Assembly (NCBI GenBank): GCA_964036665.1
Contig: OZ038530.1
Coordinates: forward strand, 21,474,001 to 21,538,000
Length of the DNA stretch: 64,000 bases
Direction of reading: 5' to 3'
Source of the DNA: Gordius sp. MW1
Lineage: Eukaryota; Nematomorpha; Gordioida; Gordea; Gordiidae
The notes under the pieces are model-generated. The model was not told the DNA's origin, ran no database searches, and saw only the letters and a program-made list of their open reading frames with translations. Position 1 is the first letter of the stretch. The number at the start of each line of letters is the position of its first letter. Shown here in pieces: positions 34,244-46,285 of this stretch. A program made the translations under genes and the position numbers.

Positions 34244-34402
34244 AAAAAACCATTTATCCGATTCGTCAATAGCCAGCACGAGCCATGTGGCAGAAAAAGA
34301 TTTGTAATTATATATAGCTATTAAAATGCCGATTTTTTGTATAAAGCTGGGTGAATATTTATGGTCTTCTTTATCTAACGTTGATTCAATAAACGATAGC
34401 AT
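34244..34402 (-). mobile_element. C-terminal scrap of the PD-(D/E)XK-type RT element
   Basis: The minus strand reads KYSPSFIQKIGILIAIYNYK, then SATWLVLAIDESDKW, which aligns with the C-terminal ends of the copies at 4525 (FSDTWPLALDEDDE) and 61752 (IWPLLAFDDSDE). The ORF frame itself runs from 34402 to 34079, but the similarity stops near 34244. Confidence 0.6.
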
Positions 34403-35120
34403 AAGAATTTGGGATTATAAATTAATTTAAAAAACTTATTGTATATCTTTTATGCGGATTTTTAGTAATGATGGGAAGCTAAAAGTTTGTTAATGACTAA
34501 TCTTTGATTTTAAGTGGGGGAGGGGCAGCAGCATTTTTCGTTCGATGAGCAACGCTTATGAGGGCAAGCTATTAGGATTATATATTTTAATTTTATTAAT
34601 TTATGAAATATCACCAGTCATTTTAGCGAAGTGGAATTTTCTTTCGACAAGTGTCACTTCATCTATAATAGTGTAGATATATGTGCGTTGAACGAAATCT
34701 TATTGGAATTCTGCACATAAAATAAACACTAGTATAATTTTAAAGTAATAAACAAAAACTAAGATGTGAATAAAACGGTTTTATTATTAAAAAATGATAA
34801 AATATGTATTGGTTATGTCATATTATTATGATAAAATAGGAAGTGCTAAAAGCTTTTATACATATAGCAGACATGGTTATGAAAAACTGATCGAGTTATT
34901 AGTAAAAAAAGGTTGAATTCTATAAACCTCTCAAAATGTGGAAACTGATTTAGAAAGGATTTTTTTGTAAAAACCGAAAGCTATCAAATACTACTGATTA
35001 TAAATTATCACTTAATTAAAATCTTTAAAAGCAATTTATTCGGGACTGGTAACTTTAATACCGATAACTAATAAGATCAATAATTGTATTTTTTATCAAA
35101 ATTGAATGCATTTTAAAGAA
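34403..35120. other. Intergenic, no gene
   Basis: AT-rich sequence with no recognisable features. Confidence 0.5.
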
Positions 35121-35312
35121 GCTTGGCATTTTTGGAAAAAAACTTATCATCTTTATAAAAATTTAGCATTTAAAAACTAGCAAAACTTAACATTTCCTTT
35201 AAAATACTTTGCATTTGTATTTTGATTAAAATACTTGGCTTGAAAAACGTGCCGGATTTTTATAAAATACTTAGCATGTTAAATGAAAAACTTAGCACAA
35301 GTTACTTAGCTA
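35121..35312. repeat. Degenerate terminal minisatellite of a Mutator-like element
   Basis: Worn units of ACTTAGCA/ACTTGGC-type motifs with the shared AACATTTCCTTTAAAATACT spacer abut the 5' edge of the RTE relic at 35318, in the same orientation as 33241-33413. Confidence 0.65.
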
Positions 35313-35317
35313 CGCGA

Positions 35318-37463
35318 CTGTAAGGTTATACCAGGTGAGGCTATTGCAGCCCAGCATAGACTTGTTGTGATGGACTATACCATCTACAAGGCGAAAACAC
35401 CAAAGCCGAAGAAATTAAATAAGAAAATCAAATAATTCCGGCTACCAAAAATGAAAGATACTTACAATGATTAAATAAATGAACGGCTGAAAATAGATGA
35501 TCAGCAGAATGCTAACGATGTGGAATAACTTAGTTAACACGGTACGATCATTAGCAAGATGTGTTCTAGGAGAAGGCAAAACAGGTATACAAAAATATAA
35601 GAAGACATGGGGTGGAACGAAGACGTGCAACGCCTAGTCAAGTTGAAAAAAAGCTTTACAAGTTATGGTCAGGCAACAGATGAAGAAACAAGATTGTCAT
35701 ATGTGAAAGCTAAAAATGAAGCAAAACGTTGTGTAGCCAAGGCTAAAGCAGAGGTCTACGAGAATTTGAAAGCTAAGTTAACAAGTAAGGAAGGTGAAAG
35801 AATGATCTACAAAATCCCAAAGACCAGGGCAAGGAACTCAAAGGATGTGGTAAACGCAAAAACCTAAAAGAGCAAAGAAGGCATCACTCTCACTCTAGAC
35901 CATCGAATCATAGATCGTTAGGAAGAATACTATAAAGAATTATTAAACAGTAAAAATGGATTTTCGGACCACAGCGAAAGCAAGGACTATAAATCTAACC
36001 CAGAGTTAGAGGTGACAGATAAGAGATTTACCAGGTGCTCAAAAATTTTACCATAAGTAGAGCACTGGGACCTGATCATATATGGAAGGTTAAATGTTAG
36101 GGCCCTTAGGTGTACTTGCAAAGCTGTTTAACAAAATACTTGCAAGTGGTATGATGCCTGATGAGTGGAGGGAAAGCTATGTTATACCAATATATAAAAT
36201 TAAGGGATATGTACAAGAATGCAATACCTATCGGGGGATAAAGTTAGAGTCACGTAATGAAGGTGGGGGAAAAGGTTATAGAAGCTAGTCTTCGAAAAAT
36301 TATTCAATAGATGAACGACAATTTGGACCCATGCCTGGAGAGTCAACTTCAGATGCAATATATGGTCTTAGGAGACTTATGGAATTATATAAGGAAAAGC
36401 AAAATGATCTACATATGTGTTTCATCGATATTGAGAAAGCTATGTATAAAGTGTCAAGGCAGTTGATATGGGATAGCCTGAATTCCAATGGTGTACCCAA
36501 CGGTTATATAATGTTAATAAACGATATGTATAGAAATGCAAAAACCAAACTTCGGATATCCAGTGGTACATCAAAGGGCTTCAGTCTAAATGTCGGTGTG
36601 CATCAAGGATCAACACTACGTCCATTGCTCTTCATAACAATAATGGATTCGATAACTAAGGACCTGAAGCGCAAATCACCATGGGCATTGCTCTTTGCGG
36701 ATGCTATAGTACTGTGCGCAGGCTCATATGTGGAAAGCAGGCTAATGTGTGGATGGAGCGAATTTAAAGCAAAGTCCTTATTGTCAATCGAGAAAAAACT
36801 TATATGCTTAAAGTCGGGTAATGCATACAAAGAAAACACCTGCATATCGATGACTGGTGTTTAAGCAGTAGGAAGGAATTCAAATATTTTTGTTCTATGG
36901 TACAATGTGATGGAAGTGTGGAAAACGAAATTTGGGCAAGAGTAAGTGCAGGCTGGCTGAAATTCAAGGAGTTGAGTGGTGTCCTATGTTACAAACACAT
37001 ACCACTCAAATTGAAAGGACGGTTATATAACACCGTTATTGTACCAACGGGATTGTGTGGAGCGGAATCTGGGCAATTAAGGCAAAAGATGAGCAAAGCT
37101 CGGGTACAATGGAGATGCGAATGTTAAGTTGGATCTTGGAAATAAGAAAAAAGGACAATTAAGGAATCAAGACATAAGAAATAAACTAAATGTAGTTCCG
37201 ATTCAAAGAATGTTGGTGGTAAGAAGATTAAAATGGTATGGCCATTTGGAGAGACGGGAGGAAAGTCACCTGGCAAATCGTATCAAGAAAGTGCAAGTCG
37301 AAAATAAGCGAAAGAGAGGGAACTGACAAGGAAACATAAAATAGATATGGACTTGAAGGTACGAGCTAAAGCGAAGCTAGTGTAATTACAAGAATACATG
37401 GAGAACCTACCTGAAGGAGCTACTAAGTGTGCCAAACAGCTATAGGAAAAAAACATCCCTATC
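35318..37463 (+). mobile_element. RTE-like LINE relic
   Basis: 5'-truncated non-LTR retrotransposon on the plus strand with frameshifts. Segments in order: a pre-RT region (35607-35867, EDVQRLVKLKKSFTSYGQ, EAKRCVAKAKAEVYEN), RT entry (ILASGMMPDEWRESYVIPIY at 36140-36200), the longest open stretch 36331-36864 (177 codons: MPGESTSDAIYGLRRLMELY, FIDIEKA, GVHQGSTLRPLLF, and LLFADAIVL where FADD is expected), a thumb region and the 3' WYGHLERREESHLANRIKKV segment (37230-37300). The second catalytic Asp of FADD is Ala (36694-36705), so this copy is dead even where open. Confidence 0.85.
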
Positions 37464-37716
37464 TTTTTTAGCATGTGACTCGAAAATTATAACAGACATA
37501 TAACGTTTTCGCTCTTACTAGAGCTCATCAGTATGCCATAGTTAATTTTCTCGTCATATTCTAAGCGAGATAGGTATATATTAAGGCAATTATCAATCCA
37601 TCTTACGTATCTCGCTTAGAGTGTGACAAGAAAATTAACTATGGCATAATGATGAGCTTTAATAAGAGCGAATCCGTTATATGTCTGTTATCCTTTTAGA
37701 GTCACATGCTAAAAAA
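37464..37716. repeat. Hairpin MITE
   Basis: The ends TTTTTTAGCATGTGACTC and GAGTCACATGCTAAAAAA are perfect inverted repeats. Symmetry continues inside (GCCATAGTTAATTTTCT against AGAAAATTAACTATGGC; AGCGAGAT near the centre). It sits exactly at the 3' end of the RTE relic. Confidence 0.88.
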
Positions 37717-38404
37717 GCTAAGGATATATATAGTCAAATTAGTCTTTAATTAAAAATGCCTATAAATGGCGCTAATTACAATGTACTTTTAAGTTAAATG
37801 AAGCACTTCTAAAAGGGGTATTTAATATCTTGTTCAAATTCAAATTATAACAATAGAAAAAAAGTTAATTGTGAAATTAAACAACTGAGAGAATCAGTAT
37901 TTAAAAGTTATTGTCCCTAATGATATTTTAGATTTTATTTTATTTAATATTTTAGATGAAATTAGAGTTGTTAGTGCAAAGAATAACTTAGTGTTTGTAT
38001 ATATTTTGTTGAATCCAATAACCCACATAAACAATTTTTTTAGGATTTTTATCCCTTGAAAGTTTTGAAACATTAATCAAAAATCATTTATTAATATTTA
38101 TATGCTCAAACTCATGATGAGGTATCACTAAAGAAAGGGAAAAAATGGTGTGCAAGCCATTTTTCGAGAATCATTGGCTTTATATGTGGATGTGTTATAT
38201 AAAAATATGCAAGAGATGTTAAACAATAAGCATGTGAGATAGACAATTAAATCCAGAATAGGGTTTTCGTGAATTTGCGACTTATCAATTTTTTAAAATT
38301 TGCATCCTTTATAGCCTGGCACAGCTTCTTTATTTGTAATATTACAATGAAAAGTTTCATTCTGAAACAAATACATAATGTTTTTTAATATAAAATTAAA
38401 AAAA
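37717..38404. other. Intergenic, no gene
   Basis: AT-rich sequence; nothing identifiable. Confidence 0.55.
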
Positions 38405-38510
38405 TTGCTTAAGGTGCCAAAGCTTGGGTGGCCCCAAAGGGCCAGGTTTTTGCTCTTGGGGGTGCCTTGGCCCCAACGCCTCCCCCCCTAGCTACGTCAT
38501 TGTCTATTGC
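38405..38510. repeat. GC-rich repeat ending CCTAGCTACGTCATTG
   Basis: It runs from GGTGGCCCCAAAGGGCCAGG to CCCCCCCTAGCTACGTCATTG. The end is the inverse of AATGGCGTAGCTAGGAGG at about 62333, so the two belong to one short-repeat family. The open frame across it is a by-product. Confidence 0.6.
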
Positions 38511-39059
38511 ATCTGACACATTTGTGTTGTTTGGATATCAAGTGCTAATTCATAATGAAAAATTAATAGCAAACCACACGACTTACATGAAATTTTTGAC
38601 AAAAAATTGGCATAAGTTTTAATCGATTTAATAGAAAAAACCTAATAAACGGGCTTTTTTATATAGTTTAAAAAAAGTAATAGCTTAGCGATAGCAAAGA
38701 GTGTGGCAATAATAAAGGCGAATTAGGGAAGCTTTGTTAAACCAAATAAGATTTGTTAAAAAAAATAAATGATATTAGAATAAAATTTAACACTTGCATG
38801 CATTGTGTCAATTTGGGCATGACGCTTTTATAGGCACATGTGAATTACGAACAATGAAAGGGCTAAATAAATATAAATAATTCAATCCTTTCCATGAACG
38901 TAGCTAGGGATAGGGACTCGATGGAAATAGAGTGGTTCGGGAAAAAATTATAGAAATAACGTGGGAACGGATGTCTAAATCAAGTTTCTTACTCTTTTGG
39001 CATTGATCAAGTCAAGTGAAAAGGTAACAAAATAATACACTATTTAAAAAATTTCATTA
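38511..39059. other. Intergenic, no gene
   Basis: AT-rich sequence; no gene seen. Confidence 0.5.
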
Positions 39060-39170
39060 AGCCCGATTGCCCGAATCCTATCATCGTGCCCACCCGGGCC
39101 GGTCCGAAAATAAAAAAGGAAGAGCAGATTCGGGCAGCGGGCCGGGCTGGACAATCTGGTCTCTGTATGT
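39060..39170. repeat. CGGGC-rich fragment
   Basis: GCCCGATTGCCCGAATCC and CAGCGGGCCGGGCTGG flank a short spacer, similar in composition to the ends of the element at 30921-31581. Confidence 0.5.
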
Positions 39171-39228
39171 AAATATATTATAATGTCTAATAATTCTTTA
39201 TTTATTTGAAGTTCTACATTTGCAAGCA

Positions 39229-39320
39229 TGGGCGTAGCCGGAAATGATAAATAAAAATATTAATACAAACACCCTTAAAAATTAAAACAAAATTATTTTC
39301 TGCCCCTCCCCTAATCGAAC
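39229..39320. repeat. MITE end, GGGCGTAGCC family
   Basis: CATGGGCGTAGCCGG is followed by a shortened core and CTGCCCCTCCCCTAATC; incomplete on the right. Confidence 0.6.
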
Positions 39321-40354
39321 TTAACTTAAAATTACATATACAATTATTACCAAATTTACACATAAATTTAAAATTAAATATTAATGTGAGATTAAGAGTT
39401 GCAGTTGTGTTTGAATAGTCATTTATTTATTTCATTTAATATCAAATTTAAATGTATATTAGAAATTATTTTCTCAAATCAAATTGTAAGCTCTATTTTT
39501 TAGAAATATAAAATGTTAATTTTAAAGTATTCATAAAAATGATAATTTATATTGTAAAAACAAACATAGCATTTAAAAATTTAAAACAGGACCTTATTAA
39601 ATCAAGGAGTCAAGCATAGGCAAAATAATATAAATGTTGTGAATTCAACTCGGGAGTACTTATGTAGAGAGACCTTACAGGAGTTTTTATTTAATATCAC
39701 TTGAACAGCATCATAGAAATTTGGTTTTTTCAGTATTTTAATAATTTAGCAAAAGCTGTACCTGAAGATTTTATGCGTTTTGCCCTAATAAATTTGGAGA
39801 TATAAACATTTTTTAGGCTTCAACATACCCCATAAGGTGAGTTAACCATCGAGAGTACTTATGGGTTGTGAGAACCCCAACGCAAGTTGTAATTTATAAA
39901 GCTTAATTTTTTTCGTATTTTAATTATTTAGCAAAAGCTATATTTCCTAAAACTTTGATGTGTTTTGTCTAATTTTCAAAAAATAAACGTTTGGGATTTA
40001 GTTAAAATAGTTTTTTTTTAAAAATAGTTATTTAAGCATTTATATAACATATAAAATGAATATAGTCACTATATTATTTTAATTATATAGTTATTGAAAA
40101 TTTTGTGAGACTCCTTTTAGTAATTTTTGTAGTAAGCTGTTATGAATACACTTCAATTTATGATTGCTTCTATCAGACCTATAGACAATATATTTTGAAC
40201 AAGCCTAACAGATATTATCTCAAAATTAAATCTCTTGTGATCGCAAAAACTTTTTATTTTTATAACTTAAAATTGTATGCAGGTTTTTAGCTAGAGGATC
40301 CTTAAGGTAGTAAAAAGCCTAAATAATGACCATTTTATACTTGTATTTTTCTGC
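39321..40354. repeat. AT-rich stretch with a degenerate direct duplication
   Basis: Between about 39650 and 39990, two copies of a block carrying GAGTACTTATG, CAGTATTTTAATAATTTAGC / CGTATTTTAATTATTTAGC and AAAAGCT lie about 200 bp apart. A related GTACTCTTGGGAATTAA piece is near 42575. No gene is seen; 40105-40290 is an open frame without a domain. Confidence 0.5.
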
Positions 40355-41310
40355 ATAGATGGGATCTTCCCCTAATAGCACGTTCCGTCGCTTTTCTATC
40401 TTCGAACGAACTATCTCAGGGAAAACTCTTTTTCAATTGGCTCTCCCAAGAGCGGTTACGAGTGGCTCGAAGCAATCCCGAGCAGGAATTTAGGACTCCA
40501 TGTGTCTGGGGGGTGGGAGTTACGCATAGCCATAGGCCTCCGTCTCGGATGTGACATAGTATCCCCTTTCGTATGCGATCTCTGCAAACAGCCGGCCCAA
40601 CCTAATGGTCATCATCCCCTCTATTGCAAATACAGCAAAGGCCGCAACCCCAGGCACACGGCGATCACCAAAATTATCGGCCAGTACCTTAGGAAGGCTG
40701 GCTACCCAAACACTTTGGAGCCCGTCGGCCTTAGCATTACCGGGAAAAGACCAGACGGGATCACACTCATCCATGGTCCCGCGGACTAAATCTCACTTCT
40801 GACTTCACCACGGTCGACATATTTGCCCCATCCAACTCCTGTCCCTATAGTCAGAGCAGAGAATAGGAAGACAACCAAATATTCCTCCCTCGCGGACACA
40901 ATTTTCATTCCCGTTGTGGCAACCACGGAAATTTAGGCGCCGAAGCTCTCGCTCTTGAAACAAATTGGAAAAGCGATCTCCACAGGCAAAAGATCACAAT
41001 GGAAATATAAATGTCACTGTTTAAAGTCGGTGGATTTGGATTGATAGCGTAGGTAGAAATGGAACGCGATATTTCTGTCTATAAAAGCCCATCGTCAGGG
41101 GAAAAAATAATAAAAATAAAAAAGGGAGATGAAGGCTCGAAAAATAAAAAATGAAGTAAAGTGAGTAAATACGGAGATATAGATACAAAAAAGAACATAA
41201 AAATTACCTGGCTATAGCGAGAATAAAATTTTTGATTACCTACACAATGGAAATCGTTAAATCCAATTCCATACACGGATCAATGCCACCCGTTTAGTTA
41301 TGGCGCGTTT
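40355..41310 (+). mobile_element. 3' relic of the PD-(D/E)XK-type RT element, best knuckle
   Basis: The open stretch 40502-40789 reads LRIAIGLRLGCDIVSPFVC, then CDLCKQ...GHHPLYCKYSKG, a C-x2-C...H-x4-C knuckle, then RHTAITKIIGQYL and GKRPDGITL. A shifted frame follows with the FIPVVATTE segment. The 3' UTR has a segment GGAACGCGATATTTCTGTC then TATAAAAGCCCATCGTCAGG (41058-41100) that recurs in reverse at 45350-45660, and a CATACACGGATCAATGCC block shared with 62560-62945. The RT domain is missing. Confidence 0.75.
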
Positions 41311-41839
41311 TTATATTTTTTTTTTGGTGAATGTAATTTTTTGTATACCATTTAATAAAGAATTTGTAGTATCATTTTATTATAATTGCATGATTTTTAT
41401 ATTTTCCAACCATTAGTAAAAAAAATTTGCTTACCATTTTTATTAGCTGTATTGTGTCCTTGACAAATATAAAACATTGCATTCTGATTTTTATCAATAT
41501 TCTTTGGGTTTAGTAAATTACATATAATTTTTAAACTGCGATTTATAATTTTTTTTGCTATTTTATTCTTTTATAATTAAAAAATAACAAGTAAAATAAA
41601 TAAATAAATAAAAAATAAATAAACACATAAATAAGGAAGTTAAGGATTTTAATATTCGGAAAACATCCGCTATGGCTAATGAATTATATTTACAGGTTAA
41701 GCCGATTTTCTGTCTTATAAAAAACGATTCGCGATTATCATAAGATATTAAAAAGATTTTTTTTTAATAATTTGTAAGGCATGGGGGCCAAAGGTTGTTA
41801 GGGTGGTTGTTGCAATGGGACAAAAAAATTTTGTAGTAT
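41311..41839. other. AT-rich stretch, no gene
   Basis: It begins with the GTGAATGTAATTTTTTGTAT 3' block of the preceding element. (AAAT)n-like tracts lie near 41595-41625. Confidence 0.5.
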
Positions 41840-42412
41840 TGTTAATTTATAAGTATTTTGAAATTTTCAGAGCTTCGGCTAAAGACTAGGGATCTTTGTT
41901 GTGATTAGATGGCGCAAATACGTCAGTACATGTATAGCTTCATGCTAATGAGTCCTTTTTCCAAAGCGCTTATAGTTTGGCCATCGGGTCATTTGTTATC
42001 TTCACAGAGGCATGTGGCTTCGAGAGAGGGGAAACCAGCTTTGGCAAAATAGTTATGTATGAGTTTGTTAACCGCGGTATGTCGAAGGTACCGGGCTTTG
42101 TTGCGATTACAGTGTAGGCCATGATGGCCATTCGACTTTATGGGGTTATTGCAAAGTGAAGAAATTGTTCAGAACTATATTTCATCCTAATCTTAGGCCT
42201 ACTGCGATGCGGAATTCGTTGTTACATAGGAGTAGACCGAGGTTACGGCTTGGGAAAGCTTCGAGCCATTTGTGACCTAAGCGTGAAGTTAAGCTCCTAA
42301 GCGCTAGAAGTTCCTCTGCCGAAGCGCCATTAATGTCGGACGGCAGGCCATTCCAACACTTTTGAGAGTTTACTTCAGGGAATGAGTAGGGATGCCAACA
42401 AATTCCTTCCAT
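41840..42412 (-). mobile_element. 3' relic of the PD-(D/E)XK-type RT element
   Basis: The minus strand reads GHKWLEAFPSRNLGLLLC, EFRIAVGLRLG, then after a shift GHHGLHCNRNKARYLRHTAV with NYFAKAGFPS and a worn PDGQT core. The frame breaks at 42182. Fragment order matches the other copies. Confidence 0.72.
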
Positions 42413-42984
42413 TGTTGGAAGGCAACTTCAATTATTTTTTTGCACAAACCTATAAGAGGCTTTAATGTACTTATATTTAAAAGTTGGTAAGTGTTCCTAT
42501 GTTGATGTTAAAGTTATGAACATTTTAAGAATTTTAATATGCCCCATAAGTGTGCCCAGGGAGATTTTCATAAGTACTCTTGGGAATTAAATGTGAAAAT
42601 AAGAAGCTGAGGTCATGGCGGGCTTTGCGATTATCATCAAAGATTTTATATTGTGTATATGGTTTCGCGAATTGACTATAAGCTTCTTGTACACAGTGTC
42701 GTGTATCCACAATGTTATGTATATAAATCTTACAGACGTTATTTTTATTATAGTACTAGCGGGCAATGCCGCACTTATCCTCCTACAAAGCCATCGCTAT
42801 TGTGTACCCAATGAAAAGAAATATATAATTTAATTTTTATTCGAAATAAATATAATTAAATATTGTATACTCGTCTATATTAATTAATGATGATTCTTTA
42901 TTGCGTTAAGGTTAGAAGAGCATTAATTAAAGAGAGAAAAAATAACAATTTCTTTATTTGTTTACACTCAAAACTTTCCATCCC
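42413..42984. other. Intergenic, no gene
   Basis: The open frame 42615-42833 shows no recognisable domain. Confidence 0.5.
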
Positions 42985-43158
42985 CAATCCAAATCCTGGC
43001 CAGCCCATGTCCTAACCTTAATTTACATTTTTTACGGTTTGAGGGCAAATTTTTGAATATACACAAAAAATACCTTAAATTTTTTTTAACTCTTGCTAAG
43101 CAAAAATTTCGCCCCCCCCCCTTCCTCCTAATCCAAAACATGGCTACATCCTTGTTTA
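42985..43158. repeat. Degenerate GC-rich short repeat
   Basis: AATCCTGGCCAGCCCATG on the left and CCTAATCCAAAACATGGCTA on the right, with a C9 run, resemble the GGGCGTAGCC MITE family but are heavily worn. Confidence 0.45.
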
Positions 43159-43479
43159 TAATGAACATTGTTTTGAAAGTTTTATAAGGACAATTCTATT
43201 TAGACGACGTCTTTAATTTATGGGAAGGAATGTGCGCTAATCAAGCTATTTTAGTGGACTAGAAGTTAAAATAGTAAACTCAGAGACAAATTGGCGAATA
43301 AAAAGATTCGCAAGTGGTAATAAGACACAAACAAAATATAAACCTAATTCTTCCCGATTCTTATGCTAAGTTATCTACAGTTCAGAGTTTAGAGTTAAAA
43401 AATGAAATATAAAGCTATAAATGTTAATAAAATTATATACGTACATAATTACATACATATTTTTTACTAAATATCTTGA
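43159..43479. other. Intergenic, no gene
   Basis: AT-rich sequence with no recognisable features. Confidence 0.5.
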
Positions 43480-43670
43480 TTAGCGAGTTCAGCGGGCCTT
43501 TTTTATGGGATCGGCCCAGGTGTGCCCATTTCGAAAACTTTCGGGCCCGTCCCTAACTTTTTTGTGGACTTAAGGCCCGTCCGTACTCGTTTGGAATACT
43601 TCCAGGCCCGACAGGGTCCGTCGATATTTTTTATGCACTTTAAGCCTATTGTTAGGCCCGGCCCATTAAT
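43480..43670. repeat. GGCCCG-rich tandem-like repeat
   Basis: The motif GGCCCG(T/A)CC recurs five or so times with spacers of about 40-50 bp (AAACTTTCGGGCCCGTCC, GACTTAAGGCCCGTCC, ACTTCCAGGCCCGACAG, TTGTTAGGCCCGGCCC). Confidence 0.6.
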
Positions 43671-44439
43671 AAATTCAAAATTTTAGTACACATTTTACCA
43701 TATGAAGCATATGACAGGAGCAGTTTATGTTTTGCTTAAAAATGCTTAAATGTTTTCGGGGCATGGTGCCGATCTTTTGCCCCAAATGAGAGGGACCTTT
43801 GGGAGTAGACATGGATGGTTGTTTTTTCTCATTTATTTTTATTCTAGGCTTATTGATTACATGACATAAGTCAAAACAGTTTAATGAAGTGTATACAAAA
43901 AGAGTTTTTACTTAACTCTATTTTCTCACGCAAGGTATATATTCTTCACATTCTTAATTGCTACTTATTAATTTACGGATACACATAGTCGAATTAATAT
44001 TCGGCGTTGAGATTTATGTTAAATGGGGCAAAAAGGTCATTAAGGGGTAGTGTTGATGACGGAGACCAGCGGGCAAATTTATTAAATTGAACTTTTAGGG
44101 CACTTTAAGTGGAATCAGAGTTTCAGGCGTAGTGATACTTTAATATTCAATTAATTTTGTTTTCATATTATATTTAGTAATCACAGTTCTTATTACAAAA
44201 AATGTTTTCTTTAAAACCAGTTTTCTAAATGGTCGATAAGAATGCTCGTTATCTAAGAAAGGTGTTTCTTCTAATTGGGAATTTTACATAGATTTATTCA
44301 ACCCTGGAAATTCTTTATTAATCTCCAAGTCCTTCCCGCCCCATTCACATTTTTTAATATTTTTGTTTTGTTCAATCTTTCACGATATATAATCTCCTGA
44401 TTAGTTTTCATAATTTCGGTTTCACTCTTTGCATTATAC
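43671..44439. other. Intergenic, no gene
   Basis: No gene or clear repeat seen. Confidence 0.5.
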
Positions 44440-45349
44440 TTTTTCTCCTATAGCTGTTTGTCACACTTATCAGCTCTTTTAAGAAGTTTTTCCATGTATT
44501 CCTGCACTTACACCAGCTTCTCATTAACTCATTTCACGTCCATATCTGTTAATGTTTCCATGTCAGCTTAAGCCTCCATCTTTTTTGCTTGCCTTCAACT
44601 TACACCTTCTTGACACGCTTTGCCAGGTGACTTTCATCCCGTTTTTCCAAATAGTCATACCACCTCAACCTTCATACAACCAACTTTATCTAAATCTGAA
44701 CTACATTTAGTTTATCCCTTATCTTGATTCATATGGTCGTGCTTGCTTATTCCTAGTGTTTCGATCTCGTCTCATCTCGGTCTCAAAATCAAAATCTAGT
44801 CTCATCTCGGTCTTAAAATCAAAATCTCGTCTTGTCTCAGCCTAAAAAAATCTCGGTTCGTCTCGACGCAAAATCTCTAAATGTCTCGACTTTTAAAAGA
44901 TATTTACGCTATACAAATTCTTTCCTTTATTTTTTTTTAAATTATAATATTTTAATAGAACAAATTTAAATTATTAATTACCATGATTCAAAAATACTCA
45001 AATTATATTGTTAAGCAACAAGATTAAACAAGATTACAACCAATTATTAAGCAATAGTTAAACACAAATACAATATTTAATTACTTACAATATTTCAGGA
45101 TAATATGTAATTTTACAGATAATGGAGGGGGGGATTTTTACAGTCACAATAATTTTATGATAGTGGCAGAGACTGATGTCTAATTATCTTATCACCTTGC
45201 TTCTCTGCTATACCTCGAATGTCTGCTACTCATTCCCAAAAACCCTATTCCTTCATTACATTATAATATTATTTGTTAAACACTATTATATTATAAATAA
45301 AAACATGTGTTTCCCTTTTTCTATTTTCTCTTATCCTATTTAGCTATTT

Positions 45350-45660
45350 TTTACTTTTTGCACATTTTTCCTAGCAACATTTGTACTTATTTTGTTCTTA
45401 TAAATATCCATCCCTACAATCGCTATTGTTAATTTCTCGCTCTGGCCAGATTTGTAATTTCCATTGTTTTTATCTATCAACGTGTTTATTTTACCCATTA
45501 CCTCACTTAACTTCGTTTTTATTTTTTTAAAATTCATCTTCACCTTTTTGTCATTTCTTCCCCTGATGATGGTCTATATTAGCCCAAAATATCACGTTCC
45601 ATCTCCTTTACCTTTCTAATCAATCCAAACCTACCGATTTTATACAATGACATTCACAAT
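45350..45660 (-). mobile_element. 3'-UTR fragment of the PD-(D/E)XK-type RT element
   Basis: The minus strand reads GGTTTGGATTGATTAGAAAG, GATGGAACGTGATATTTTGG and ATAGACCATCATCAGGGG, matching 41030-41105. The short open frame inside (45340-45543) is not a gene. Confidence 0.65.
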
Positions 45661-45937
45661 ATCGATGATGTAATTGTTGCGAAATTTGAATATGCTTTAG
45701 GAATATTTACTACTTCATCAAAGCTCATTTTAAATGTTTATATTATATTTTAATGTTAAGGATATGAATATGTAATAATGTATTGAAAAATTATTTACAC
45801 GTCTTAGGGGCCACTCCTATTTTATTCAACAGGCTATAATTATTAAAATTTGAATTAAACGCGACTATTTGTTTGTGATAAATTTCCCAATATCCAATGT
45901 GTTTTTATTATATTAATCTATATTTAACATCTTAAAT

Positions 45938-46285
45938 GTGAATAATAAACTAAAAATTTTAGAGCCGTCAGACCCTTCGTTGGAGGGAAGGATGCGACCA
46001 GACGGCTCTACCCTCATCCCTTGGCAAAATGGTCTACCCCTTAAATGGGATTTCACCTGCATAGACATTTTCTCCCCCTCTAACCAGAACTACAACGCTC
46101 TGACCCTCGCCGAACACCGCAAAACGGTAAAATATCAGGTCCTCCTACCCTCTAATATCTGGGCTTTTGGTCCTGCCGCCATCAAGCTTTTTAATGATAT
46201 CAGCCGTCGCTGCCCGCCCTCTAAATATTCCACAAATTTTTTACTTAAACAAAAAATTGGTATTTTTATAGCAAAGTACATTTAA
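45938..46285 (+). pseudogene. Open C-terminal nuclease-like fragment of the RT element
   Basis: 115 codons with no stop: LEPSDPSLEGRMRPDGSTLI, PWQNGLPLKWDFTCIDIFSP, LAEHRKTVKYQVLLPSNIW, then RRCPPSKYSTNFLLKQKIG. The pattern RPDG ... W-D-F-T-C-I-D ... RKT-x-KY is the same as in the other copies and looks like a PD-(D/E)XK core (Asp, Asp, Lys). It lacks the RT and knuckle, so it is a truncated piece, although the frame is the best preserved of the family here. Confidence 0.75.

Noticed and set aside
36300..36845. Minus-strand frames opposite the RTE reverse transcriptase
   Set aside because: Shadows of the plus-strand LINE frame.
38428..38622. Open frame starting MAPKGQVFALGG
   Set aside because: It begins inside a GC-rich short repeat found elsewhere and has no domain.
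40520..40802. Other frames over the zinc-knuckle fragment
   Set aside because: Shadows of the 40502-40789 frame, which carries the recognisable motifs.
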